A stretch of DNA of 64,000 bases from DATFVA01 sp963800255. GTDB taxonomy: Bacteria; Bacteroidota; Ignavibacteria; Ignavibacteriales; Ignavibacteriaceae. A program made the position numbers and the translations under genes. Shown in pieces: positions 35,792-45,692 of the stretch (positions are counted from its first letter, which is position 1; each line of letters begins with the position of its first letter). The notes beneath the pieces were generated by a model. The model did no database searches. It saw only the letters and a list, made by a program, of their open reading frames with translations, and had not been told where the DNA came from. The DNA is taken from assembly GCA_963800255.1 (NCBI GenBank), contig CAWDAK010000010.1, positions 165,267-229,266 on the forward strand, given 5' to 3'.

Positions 35792-37673
35792 ATGATTCAA
35801 AATTATGATATAATAGTTGTCGGCGGAGGACATGCAGGTATTGAAGCCAGTGCCGCTGCAGCCAATATGGGATGTTCTGTTGCACTTGTAACGATGGATA
35901 GGTACGCAATTGGGCGGATGTCTTGCAATCCGGCCATTGGTGGAACGGCGAAAGGCCACCTGGTGAGGGAAATAGATGCCCTCGGTGGATTAATGGGGTT
36001 AATAGCTGATAAAACCGGGATTCAATTCCGGATGCTGAATAAATCAAAAGGTCCTGCTGTATGGTCTCCGCGTTGTCAGTCGGATCGAAAGCTTTATTCG
36101 GAAGAGGCTTATAAACAAGTTACAAGTATTCCCGGTCTGGAGATTGTTGAAGATGCCGTGGTGGATATTTTCACGGAAAATGGATCAATCACCGGTGTTC
36201 TCACGGCGAACGGAAAAGAGATCAAATGCAAAGCTGTGGTTTTATCCTCAGGGACATTTCTGAATGGATTGATGCACACCGGACTTAAATCCACAAGTGG
36301 AGGTCGTTTCGGCGAAAAACCTGCCACGGGCATTACTGAAACTTTAATTAAGCTTGGTTTTGAATCGGGAAGATTAAAAACCGGTACCCCTCCCAGACTG
36401 GCAAAAAATTCTATAAACTGGGACGCCGGTAGACGTTCAACCGGGAGATGAAAACCCCCAGCCTTTTTCCTTTAAGACGAATAAAAGCGAATTTCCATAC
36501 CTGCCTCAGCTGCCATGCCATATTGCATACACCAGTGAGAAGGTACATAAAATCCTTGAGAAAGGTTTTAATGATTCTCCGATGTTTACCGGGAGGATTA
36601 AGGGAATTGGACCAAGGTATTGCCCCTCCATAGAAGATAAGATTGTCCGTTTTGCTGAGAAAAAGCAGCATCAGCTGTTTCTTGAACCGGAAGGATTGGA
36701 TAGCGGCCTCATTTATTTAAACGGATTCTCTTCCTCGCTGCCGGCAGAAATTCAGCTGGAAGCTATACAGCAGATAGAAGGTCTTGAAAACGTTGAAATG
36801 ATTCGGCCTGGTTATGCTGTTGAATATGATTTTTTCCCGCCTCACCAGGTTGATCTGACGCTGGAGACAAAACTGATAAAAGGACTTTATTTTGCGGGAC
36901 AAATAAACGGAACTTCAGGATATGAAGAAGCAGCTGCCCAGGGAATTGTGGCAGGAATAAATGCCGCGCTTAAAATTCAGAGTCGTTCGGAATTCGTTCT
37001 GAAAAGAAGTGAGGCGTATATCGGTGTGCTCATTGATGATCTCGTGAACAAGTCAACCGATGAACCTTACAGAATGTTTACTTCAAGGGCAGAACACAGA
37101 CTAATTCTAAGACAGGATAACGCTGACCGCCGGCTTATGAAATTTGGTCACGACTTTGAACTGATTGAAAAGGATACATTTAAAGATCTTGAAAAAAGAG
37201 ACAACCTTATTAACGAAAGTATAAAGCTGTTAAATACACTAAAGCTGCATGCAAGAGATATCAATCCGCTGCTGGAAAGTAAAGGGCTTAATGGAATTGA
37301 TTCAACTGAAACCATCTCAAAGCTTTGTAAACGTCCCGAGCTTACCCTGGAGGAACTTCTCAAGGTAAACGGTTTCGGGGGAGAGAAGCTGGTGCAGGAA
37401 TTATTAGCTGACCCGGTTTCAATCAACCAGGTTGAGATCGAACTAAAATATGAAGGATATCTTAAAAGACAGGAAGAGAATATACTAAGACTTGAAAGAT
37501 ATGAGGAGGATGGAATTCCTTTAACATTAAACTATTCAGAGATTAAAGGATTATCAACCGAAGGCCGTGAAAAGCTTAACCGCGTAAAACCGCGTTCTAT
37601 AGGTCAGGCAGGCCGTATATCAGGTGTTACACCTTCAGATATTTCTATTTTATTGGTATATTTGAGAAACTAA
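35792..37673 (+). CDS. mnmG: tRNA U34 modification enzyme MnmG (GidA), one frame disruption
   Basis: FAD-binding N-terminus IIVVGGGHAGIEASAAAANMG, then IGGTAKGHLVREIDALGG, and after the break FTGRIKGIGPRYCPSIEDK, FFAGQING-like FAGQINGTSGYEEAAAQG, MFTSRAEHRLILRQDNAD, and the C-terminal MnmE-interaction domain ending SDISILLVYL. The frame is lost at about 36428: with one G removed the sequence reads VDVQPGDENPQPFSF as in the family. The reconstructed length of about 627 residues is normal. With MnmE it modifies tRNA wobble uridines using methylenetetrahydrofolate and glycine. The disruption is probably a sequence error. Confidence 0.95.
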
Positions 37674-37688
37674 AAGTAGGGAATTTTT

Positions 37689-38372
37689 ATGGTGGATGTT
37701 CAGGAAAAATACCTAAAAGAATTACAGTCATATTATTGGGAAAATGCATTTAACCCCGATATTATGCAAATTGAACGTCTGGCTTATTTTGCTGAGTTAG
37801 TTGCCGAAAAAAATGAGTCAGTAAATCTGATTTCACGCCGGGACATAGACAATATAATTGAAAATCATATTTTTCTATGTTCCTATCTTACCAAGTTCGT
37901 GCCTGAAAAAGCAACCCGTTTTCTGGATATTGGTACAGGAGGCGGATTCCCGGGAATCCCACTGGCAATTATGCGCCCTGAGCTCCAGGGTATTCTTGCT
38001 GATTCAACCAATAAAAAAATAAATGCCGTAAAAGAGTTTATTGATAAACTAAAACTCGGCAATGTTATGGCAGAAAACGACCGGGTTGAGAGTCCTGAAT
38101 TCATCGAAAAATACAAAGGCAGCTTCGATCTCATCGTCAGCCGGGCCTCTGTGCCTCTGATTATCCTTTTCCGTTATTCACTTCCTTTAATTAAAGAAAA
38201 AGCTTACCTGCTTGCATTAAAGGGCGGAGATCTTGATACTGAATACAAGAAAGCCGAGATGAAGTATAAATCCTATATAAAAAAATCAACCATTTTCGAT
38301 CTCTCTTACAAACCTTCCAATGTCCGCAATCAGAAGGGAAAGAAATTAGTTTTACTGGAACTCCATAAATGA
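37689..38372 (+). CDS. rsmG: 16S rRNA (guanine-N7) methyltransferase
   Basis: 227 residues. SAM-binding motif FLDIGTGGGFPGIPLAIMRP, then ADSTNKKINAVKEF and the SFDLIVSRASVPL motif. RsmG methylates G527 of 16S rRNA. It follows mnmG by 15 bases in the classic gidA-gidB order and overlaps murQ by 4 bases. Confidence 0.95.
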   Translation: MVDVQEKYLKELQSYYWENAFNPDIMQIERLAYFAELVAEKNESVNLISRRDIDNIIENHIFLCSYLTKFVPEKATRFLDIGTGGGFPGIPLAIMRPELQGILADSTNKKINAVKEFIDKLKLGNVMAENDRVESPEFIEKYKGSFDLIVSRASVPLIILFRYSLPLIKEKAYLLALKGGDLDTEYKKAEMKYKSYIKKSTIFDLSYKPSNVRNQKGKKLVLLELHK

Positions 38373-39298
38373 GTTCTTCTCCTGACAGGAAGAAGTTGTT
38401 CGAAGAGATCAGTACACTCAAAACAGAAGCCCGTAATGCTGCGTCAATGAATATTGATACAGCTTCTGTTGGTGAGATACTGAAGATTATAAACGATGAA
38501 GATAAGTCCGTCCCCTCCGCGGTAGAAAAAGAAATTCCATATATCGAAAAAGCTATTGATCTCATCACTGCTGCCTTCAAAGCAGGAGGGAGGCTTATCT
38601 ATTTTGGAGCCGGTACAAGCGGGAGACTCGGAGTAATAGATGCGGCCGAATGTCCTCCCACATTCGGCACTGATCCTGAACTTGTTCAGGGCTATATTGC
38701 CGGCGGAAAAGAAGCGATGTTCCGGGCGCAGGAAGGTGCTGAGGATTATGAAGAGAATGGTGCTTCAGATGTTATTAAAGCAGGAATAAATAAAAATGAT
38801 GTGGTATGCGGTATTGCTGCCAGCAGAAGAACTCCCTATGTAATTGGGGCGGTGAAAAAAGCGAAGCAGCTAGGTGCTAAAACACTTTTTATTACCTGTA
38901 ACCCCCGGAAGGAGTTTAACATTAAGGAGGTTGATGTAGCTATTTGTCCTTATGTTGGTCCCGAGGTTATAATGGGATCTACCAGGATGAAAAGCGGAAC
39001 GGCCCAGAAACTGGTCCTGAATATGCTGACCACTGCATCAATGATACGTATTGGTAAAGTTTACGAGAATATGATGATCGATCTCCAGATGACGAATAAG
39101 AAGCTGATTGAAAGATCGAAAAGAATTATCATGACGATTACAGGACTTTCATATGAAGCAGCAGAAGATTATCTTGAGAAAGCCGGCGGACATGTAAAAA
39201 AGGCCCTGGTGATGGTACTGGCAAATGTGGATGCAGATGAAGCTCACGACCGGTTGAAAAAAGCGGACGGATTCGTAAGAAAAGCTATTGCAAAATAA
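38369..39298 (+). CDS. murQ: N-acetylmuramic acid 6-phosphate etherase
   Basis: 309 residues. The SIS-domain signatures GRLIYFGAGTSGRLGVIDAA, AECPPTFG and GPEVIMGSTRMKSGTAQKL are diagnostic of MurQ. It cleaves the lactyl ether of MurNAc-6-phosphate to give GlcNAc-6-phosphate during cell-wall recycling. The C-terminal KKALVMVLANVDADEAHDRL helix pair is also typical. ATGA overlap with rsmG indicates coupling. Confidence 0.96.
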   Translation: MSSSPDRKKLFEEISTLKTEARNAASMNIDTASVGEILKIINDEDKSVPSAVEKEIPYIEKAIDLITAAFKAGGRLIYFGAGTSGRLGVIDAAECPPTFGTDPELVQGYIAGGKEAMFRAQEGAEDYEENGASDVIKAGINKNDVVCGIAASRRTPYVIGAVKKAKQLGAKTLFITCNPRKEFNIKEVDVAICPYVGPEVIMGSTRMKSGTAQKLVLNMLTTASMIRIGKVYENMMIDLQMTNKKLIERSKRIIMTITGLSYEAAEDYLEKAGGHVKKALVMVLANVDADEAHDRLKKADGFVRKAIAK

Positions 39299-39315
39299 AA
39301 TCAATTTACCGGTCT

Positions 39316-39624
39316 ATGAAAAATTATACCTGGAGCTACGAAAAAGAAAGCGTTCCCACCCCCGTTAAGATCGAGTTCATCTTAAAATACGGCGACCTGG
39401 ATGAAATTGATGAAGTAGTTAAAGAATTCGGAACTGAATACTGCAAAGGAATATGGATTAAAAAAATCATATCGGACACAAGGTTTAAGAGATTAAATTA
39501 TTTTCTCGCAAGGTTCATTTTTAATATTTCAACTGATAGAACCACGATTCTAAAATTTTTAGAAGAAAACCAGAGATGGAGGTTCCAAGGAGTAAAACCC
39601 GAACTTGCCAGGAACAAGAGTTAA
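39316..39624 (+). CDS. Antitoxin-like protein (DUF6922-type) upstream of AbiEii
   Basis: 102 residues. The core EFILKYGDLDEIDEVVKEFG...GIWIKKIISDTRFKRLNYFLA matches the small proteins that precede AbiEii-type nucleotidyltransferases in Bacteroidota (YGD...YG...W pattern). Presumed cytosolic antitoxin or partner. It is 17 bases after murQ, so murQ transcription may read through. Confidence 0.65.
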   Translation: MKNYTWSYEKESVPTPVKIEFILKYGDLDEIDEVVKEFGTEYCKGIWIKKIISDTRFKRLNYFLARFIFNISTDRTTILKFLEENQRWRFQGVKPELARNKS

Positions 39625-39650
39625 TCTTTCCATTATCAAAAGATAAGTTT

Positions 39651-40310
39651 ATGAAGTCGGAGGAAATTAAGGTTAGAAAATACCTGGATCCTAAAACCGC
39701 CGAGGTTTTAAGTTCACTTTCTGAAATGGAGGAAATTAAAAACTTTACTTTAGTCGGTGGTTCGGCTCTTTCTTTACAGTTGCATCATCGGATTTCAGAG
39801 GATCTTGATTTTTTTACATGGCATCAAAAATTAGATACTGCGGGTATAGCTCCTATTTTAAAAAATATTGCTGCCATTTATCCAACCAAAATTATAAATA
39901 ATTATACTGATGGAATCGATCTAATTATTAATGGAGTTAAGGTAACCTTCTTCGCCAATAATTGGGATAAATTAAAGGAAAGAAAAAGTTTATTAAACAA
40001 TTCTTTTATCGGTAAATTAGAATTAATCACTGCGATGAAAACCAATGCACTTTCTTTGAGGGCAACGTTTCGTGATTATTACGATCTATATGTGATCACA
40101 AATCAAATATTTGATATAAACAAGGTTTTTGAAATTGCATTAGAATATATTCCAGGAATGACAAAGAAGATTTTCGCTATACAACTAGTATATACCGAGG
40201 ATATTGAAGATGAGAATATAAAACATCTTAGTCCGGCTTATGATCTTTCTTTGACTGACATCAGAATATTTTTCGAAAATGAAATTAAGAAGTTATTAGC
40301 CGCAGATTAA
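39651..40310 (+). CDS. AbiEii/AbiGii-type nucleotidyltransferase (putative toxin)
   Basis: 219 residues from the ATG at 39651; an upstream in-frame ATG at 39576 would overlap the partner gene. The nucleotidyltransferase site is visible as FTLVGGSALSLQLHHRISED followed by LDFF, with the later conserved MKTNALSLRATFRDYYDLYV. By homology to AbiEii it may transfer nucleotides to tRNA or another target as a type IV toxin in phage defence or stabilisation. It is inserted with its partner between murQ and mfd. An AT-rich composition compared with its neighbours is consistent with transfer. Confidence 0.85.
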   Translation: MKSEEIKVRKYLDPKTAEVLSSLSEMEEIKNFTLVGGSALSLQLHHRISEDLDFFTWHQKLDTAGIAPILKNIAAIYPTKIINNYTDGIDLIINGVKVTFFANNWDKLKERKSLLNNSFIGKLELITAMKTNALSLRATFRDYYDLYVITNQIFDINKVFEIALEYIPGMTKKIFAIQLVYTEDIEDENIKHLSPAYDLSLTDIRIFFENEIKKLLAAD

Positions 40311-40379
40311 AGATTTAAAGGTTTAAGCAACTAATCAGAACTTTTATTGTATATACAAGTACATTTTTAGATTTATAAT

Positions 40380-40438
40380 AGTTGCTAGTAGCAACTAACA
40401 TCTGCGTTGATAAATAGCCCGGCTGGAAATGCAGCCGG
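40380..40438. repeat. Two small hairpins upstream of mfd
   Basis: AGTTGCT-AGT-AGCAACT at 40380-40396 and CCGGCTG-N6-CAGCCGG at about 40419-40438 are perfect inverted repeats. The first could terminate the toxin-antitoxin transcript, though without a T-run. The second stands 26 bases before the mfd start and could influence its translation. Confidence 0.5.
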
Positions 40439-40463
40439 TGGTGATTGCGGCATATACGGAGAT

Positions 40464-43400
40464 ATGAATTACATAGTTAAAGAATTTCTCGACACGAAGG
40501 TTATAAAAAAAATCCAGGGGATAGTTACGTCAGGTTCAGCAGCCAATGAATCTTTTTACCTTTCTCCCCTTTACGGCTCATCAAAAAGTTTTCTGATAAA
40601 CGGACTTTCGAACAAAGAAAAACAGCTCATCATCCTCCTGCCCGATTCAAAAGCTGTTGATGAATTAAAAGTTGAACTAACCGTCCTGGGATTATCAGAT
40701 AAATTCCTTGCAGTTAATGAATTCAGATCCGAACCTCTCCAGGAAACCCTTACTGAAATTACTAAACGTGATAAGTTTATTCTCTTATCAACTTATAATA
40801 TCCTCAACTGCGATCTTCCTTCAAGGGAAAGGGTAAGTGAGCAAACCACGCACATCCAGGTTGGCGGAAATCTGTCCTATAACGATGTGATCGAATACCT
40901 TAATTTGCTTAACTACCAGAAAGACAAATTTGTGGAAGCCCCCGGAGATTATTCGCAGCGGGGTGCAATTATTGATTTCTGGTCGTACAGTGAGAAAAAT
41001 CCTGCAAGGCTTGAATTTGACGGAGACTTTCTTGAATCCATCAGGTATTTCGATCCTGAAAGTCAGCGTTCAATCGAACAGGTAAAAGAGATTACACTGG
41101 CAGCCTCATTAAGCAGCAGTGACGGCGGGGGTTTTACAGATATTTTTTCGTACCTGGATAATCCATTAATACTGGCTTCATCATTTGAATTAAGAAATTT
41201 TAAAACCGAAAGGTTTAATTGTTTCACGGAACTGAAACCTGTCATTCCTGAAGTACCTGTTGAAGAAGAACCCGACGTCACAACAAATGTAGATGAATTT
41301 CCAGAAGAACAAGAGGATGAAGATGAACTGGTTGTTGTTGAAGGAGATCATTCCGAAGATTATAAAAGGTACCTGGCTTACCCTGAAACCAGATGGGTAC
41401 TTGAGGAAGAGCTGGCAGGGGGAGAAAAAAGAATTGAAACAGGAATCTCCAATTCTCCATCAATAAATTCAAATTATGAAATACTCTTTAACACCCTTAA
41501 AGATTTTGCAGAGAAAAGTTTCCGGATAATAATTACTTCAGAGAATGAGCTGCAGACCTCAAGGCTCAGTGATCTTTTAAGTGAATTTAAATCGGAGCTT
41601 GCCTCTTTAATTGAATCCGGCAAAGTAAAAATAGAGACGCTCGCAATTAAGAAAGGGTTTCTCTTAAAAGAAGAAAAACTACTGATCCTTACCGATTACG
41701 AGATCTTTAATAAACCATACAGAACTAAGATACCGACATCACGTAAATACAAAAAATCAAAGTCGAAGGCATTTGCATCAATAAAGAGGGGGGATTATGT
41801 TGTTCATGAAGATTACGGCATAGGCAGGTATGCGGGACTTGAAACAATCCGGATAGGCGAGGCAGAACAGGAATCGATGAAGCTTCAGTTTGCCGAAGGA
41901 GGAATTGTTTATGTAAATCTCAACTACCTTACACTAGTTAAAAAGTATTCATCTAATGATAATCTTAGTCCTTCTCTTTCAACTCTCGGCACAGCCGACT
42001 GGGTCAACACCAAAGCCAAGACCAAAGAAGAAAATAAAAGAAGCAGCCCGTGAGCTTATTGAGCTATATGCCAAAAGAAAAGCTACCCGGGGATATTCGT
42101 TCAGTCTGGATACTGTTTGGCAGAAAGAGCTTGAGGCATCATTCCTTTACGAAGACACTCCTGACCAGGAGAAAGTTACAGAAGAAGTAAAGTCTGATAT
42201 GGAAGCAGAGAACCCTATGGACAGGCTGGTATGCGGAGATGTGGGGTTTGGTAAAACAGAGGTAGCTATCCGTGCAGCATTTAAAGCAGTGCAGGACGGC
42301 AAACAAGCAGCAGTACTGGTACCTACAACCATTCTTGCCGAACAGCATTTCAATACTTTTAAGGACAGGCTTACCCAGTTTCCGGTTACTGTTGAGGTTA
42401 TGTCGAGGTTCCAGACAAAAAGAAAGCAGACAGAGATTGCAGGCAGCCTTAAGGAAGGAAAAGTTGATGTAGTAATAGGAACACACCGGCTGCTTTCCAA
42501 GGATATTGCTTTTAAGGATCTTGGTTTACTAATAATAGACGAAGAACACAGGTTCGGCGTTAAAGCCAAGGAGAAATTACGTTCCTACAAGGTAAACGTT
42601 GATACCTTAACCTTAACAGCTACGCCAATACCCCGTACACTTAACCTATCTCTCCTGGGTGCGCGGGATCTTTCAATCATCGCAACTCCACCTCCCAACA
42701 GGCAGCCGATCTATACACAGGTTGCAATATTTGATATCCATAAAATAAAAGAATGGATAATGACCGAACTAAGAAGAAACGGGCAGGTCTATTTTGTGCA
42801 TGACCGTGTACAATCTATTGAAAAGCTGGCTGGTTATATACATAAATACATACCTGATATAAGGATAGCAATTGCACATGGACAGATGAAAGCGAGTCAG
42901 CTCGAAAACGTTATCCATGGTTTTCTTAACCGGGAGTATGATGTTCTGCTTTCAACAAAGATCATTGAATCCGGTATAGATATTCCCAACGTCAATACAA
43001 TCATCGTAAACCGTGCTGACAGGTTTGGGCTTGCAGAGCTTCACCAGCTGCGGGGAAGAGTAGGAAGGTCAAACAGGCAGGCCTATGCATATTTTATAGT
43101 TCCGTCGCTTAACGGGATCAACAAAAAGGCATTAAGAAGACTTCAGGCTATAGAAGAATTTACAGATGTGGGAGCCGGTTTTAACATCTCTATGCGCGAT
43201 CTTGAAATAAGGGGAGCCGGTAATCTTCTGGGCACAGAACAGACCGGGTTTATTAATGAAGTAGGATTCGATTTATACGTAAAGATGATTAACGAAGCTG
43301 TAGAAGAACTAAAGTACCAGGAATTCAAGGAAGTATTTAAGAGTCTGCCCAAACAGGAAGAGAGAACCGAACCCACCATTGATGCGTATTTTGATATCGG

Positions 43401-43887
43401 CATCCCGAAGGACTATATGCCGGAGCAGATGGATCGGTTGAATTTTTATACTTCTCTCTATTCTATAAGTGAGATTTCAGAGCTTGAAGAACTCACCGAA
43501 GAAATGAAAGACAGGTTCGGACCTCTGCCCCTGCTGGTTCAAAGGCTGCTTGCAGCAGCATCCCTTAAGCTGTATTCTTCCTATGCATTATTCGAGAGGA
43601 TAATTATCCAGAGAAAAAACATCTTCATTATCCTGCCCAAGGGAGATAAAGAGGATTACTACAAATACAGGTTCGTTGAGCTGATGCGCTTCATTATGGA
43701 TAATTATAAAGACAGGATAAAATTCAATCAGCAGAAGGAAGTATTAAAGTTCTCCATCCCGAACAATTTCGAATCCCCGGAAAAGCTCCTTCAATTCCTA
43801 ATTAAATTCGGCAGGGAAGTAATGGAGCTATTTAAGCAGCAACCTCCGGAAGATGTTGAAAAGAATTTGAGTAATATAAAGGGGTAA
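40464..43887 (+). CDS. mfd: Transcription-repair coupling factor, one frame disruption
   Basis: About 1140 residues when joined. The start at 40464 (MNYIVKEFLDTKVIKKIQ) is preferred over an in-frame ATG at 40407 because a GGAG site precedes it. N-terminal UvrB-like region, then the RNA-polymerase-interacting RGDYVVHEDYGIGRYAGLE, helicase motifs CGDVGFGKTEVAIRAAF, IIDEEHRFG, TLTATPIPRTL, TKIIESGIDIPN and QLRGRVGRS, and the C-terminal TRCF domain. The frame slips near 42026 (extra base in an A/G-rich stretch): KAKT in one frame continues as KKKIKEAARELIELYAKRKA in the next. Mfd removes stalled RNA polymerase and recruits UvrA. Confidence 0.95.
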
Positions 43888-43906
43888 CACAAGTAGTTAC
43901 CCCTTT
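43878..43906. terminator. Bidirectional terminator at mfd 3' end
   Basis: AAAGGGGTAAC (43878-43888) and GTTACCCCTTT (43896-43906) form a perfect 11-bp stem, A-rich on one side and T-rich on the other. It lies between mfd and the convergent gene at 43918. The same GGGGTAA...TTACCCC design recurs at 48846, 53251 and 59346. Confidence 0.85.
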
Positions 43907-43917
43907 GATTTAGAAAA

Positions 43918-45672
43918 TCACTTCATTAACAACATTTTCTTCATATCGCTGAATTTACCGGCATCCAATTTATATATGTAAATCCCTGACGGGAGATCCT
44001 TTGAACTAAATTCAACGGTATATTTTCCTTCTGCCTGATTTTCATTGACTAATTCTGCAACTTCCCTTCCCAGCATATCAAATATTTTTAAAGTGACACA
44101 CTCCGGATTCTTCAAGTTATAAGTAATTGAGGTAGAAGGGTTGAAAGGATTGGGGTAATTTTGTTCCAGCTCATATTTATCTGGGAGTTCTGTATTCTGA
44201 GCGATTTCTTTATCGGGATAGCTTCCATTTACATAAGTTTTAACCTCAGAAGGCAGTGAAGAAAATGGATGTTTATCTACTGCAGTAACGCGGTAAATGA
44301 CAGTATGGCCGGCCTGGCATTGCTGAGGAGGAGGCGCGGTACAGTATGTTTCATACGGATCTTCATAATAGGTATTGGTTGTTTGAGCTAAAGTAAGCCA
44401 ACCTCCCTGATATGATTTCTCAACGATATAGTGGTCTATATCGGGCTCCATATTAGCCGACCAGGTCAGATATGGATGGTTGTTGGCGCTGTGTGTTATC
44501 TGGAGATTTTTAGGTGCGGAAGGATTTGTGTCATAATGCCTAAACTTAATTTTCCCAGGTAAATCTACATTACCGGTTTTTAATAAGTATAAATCGTTAG
44601 AGCTGGCAATTAAAACATTTGAAAGATAACCGACTAATGGAATATTGGCGATATTGTCTGAGAATGAGTGATTATTTATTTGTCTATATGAATACATTGA
44701 TAAATCTTTATCCCAATAAATGAGATGAATTTTTCCATCGGCAGTGCTAGCTGAAACATTTGGGAAGATTGTATTGGGTTCAATTTCATCAGTTCGTAGA
44801 TAATTTTGATTCTGGGTCCAGGAGGTACTGGAAATATTTTTATATGAATGACTGAGAAGATAACCGTGATTTTGAAAAGTAGACCAGCTATTCACATAAA
44901 CTGTATTTAATTCATTGCTAATTATTAAAGGTTTTACCCTCGACACAACATCCCCCAGTGGTAATTCTACAAAAGGTACATCTTCCGGATCATTCCATGG
45001 ATTACCAAAGCTTTTATCCCTGTTGACAGGAAATTGATTCATATTACCAATGTAATTGACAAAAACCTTCCCCGCAGAAAGAACCAAATCAGGATTTGTT
45101 CCTCCTTCCGTCCATTGCGTCGGTGTATCGCTGACTCTTTTATAATCAGACCAAGTGGTGGGTGAAGAGGGAGTAAATTTAACATAATGAACATCCGTAT
45201 AGTATTGAGCACCCGTTCTATATTCAGACCAGGTTATGTGAATATTTTCTACGTCTGAATAAGCAACTATTTTAGTACATCCTGTATTGATACAATCATA
45301 AGAAGAAAATGTATTATTCCAGGTATTCCCAAGGTCAGTGCTCTTTGCAATTTTTATATCATTATTTTTATAGTAAATGGCATAGATATTTCCATCAACG
45401 ACAGCGACATTAGCAAGATCAGCACCAGACCCTTCCGGTTCGATCACCTTATTATATCTAATTATTTCTCCCTGAGAGTTTACCAGCGCATATTTGATTC
45501 CTCCGCTTCTGAAATAAACAATATGAATACCATTGGCATTAACACACGCTGATGCCTTCGTATTTGATTGAATTGTAAAATTAATTTCTAATTCATTCAT
45601 CCATAGATTTTGAGCCAACACAGAGGAACCAAAAAGTATTAAAAGAGCTATCAAATATTTTAAGTTTGACAT
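43918..45672 (-). CDS. Exported BNR/sialidase-like propeller protein with FN3 and T9SS sorting domain
   Basis: 584 residues. Signal peptide MSNLKYLIALLILFGSSVLAQ; residues about 25-380 form a beta-propeller-like region with repeated strand patterns (IHIVYFRSG, IKIAKSTDLGNTWN, VHYVKFT, IHLIYWDKD). A fibronectin-III-like domain follows (SAPKNLQITHSANNHPYLTW). The C-terminal sorting domain has NYPNPFNPSTSITY, SGIYIYKL and KKMLLMK. Export by T9SS is inferred. It is related in layout to the proteins at 53294 and 59389. The downstream partner of an FG-GAP gene 20 bases upstream, it repeats the FG-GAP then BNR order seen twice more in the array. Confidence 0.85.
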   Translation of the reverse strand: MSNLKYLIALLILFGSSVLAQNLWMNELEINFTIQSNTKASACVNANGIHIVYFRSGGIKYALVNSQGEIIRYNKVIEPEGSGADLANVAVVDGNIYAIYYKNNDIKIAKSTDLGNTWNNTFSSYDCINTGCTKIVAYSDVENIHITWSEYRTGAQYYTDVHYVKFTPSSPTTWSDYKRVSDTPTQWTEGGTNPDLVLSAGKVFVNYIGNMNQFPVNRDKSFGNPWNDPEDVPFVELPLGDVVSRVKPLIISNELNTVYVNSWSTFQNHGYLLSHSYKNISSTSWTQNQNYLRTDEIEPNTIFPNVSASTADGKIHLIYWDKDLSMYSYRQINNHSFSDNIANIPLVGYLSNVLIASSNDLYLLKTGNVDLPGKIKFRHYDTNPSAPKNLQITHSANNHPYLTWSANMEPDIDHYIVEKSYQGGWLTLAQTTNTYYEDPYETYCTAPPPQQCQAGHTVIYRVTAVDKHPFSSLPSEVKTYVNGSYPDKEIAQNTELPDKYELEQNYPNPFNPSTSITYNLKNPECVTLKIFDMLGREVAELVNENQAEGKYTVEFSSKDLPSGIYIYKLDAGKFSDMKKMLLMK

Positions 45673-45692
45673 TTTATTACCCTTATTAAAAA

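Noticed and set aside
36428..42030. Programmed frameshifting in mnmG and mfd
   Set aside because: No slippery heptamer with downstream structure is evident, these families are not known to use recoding, and similar breaks occur in unrelated genes.
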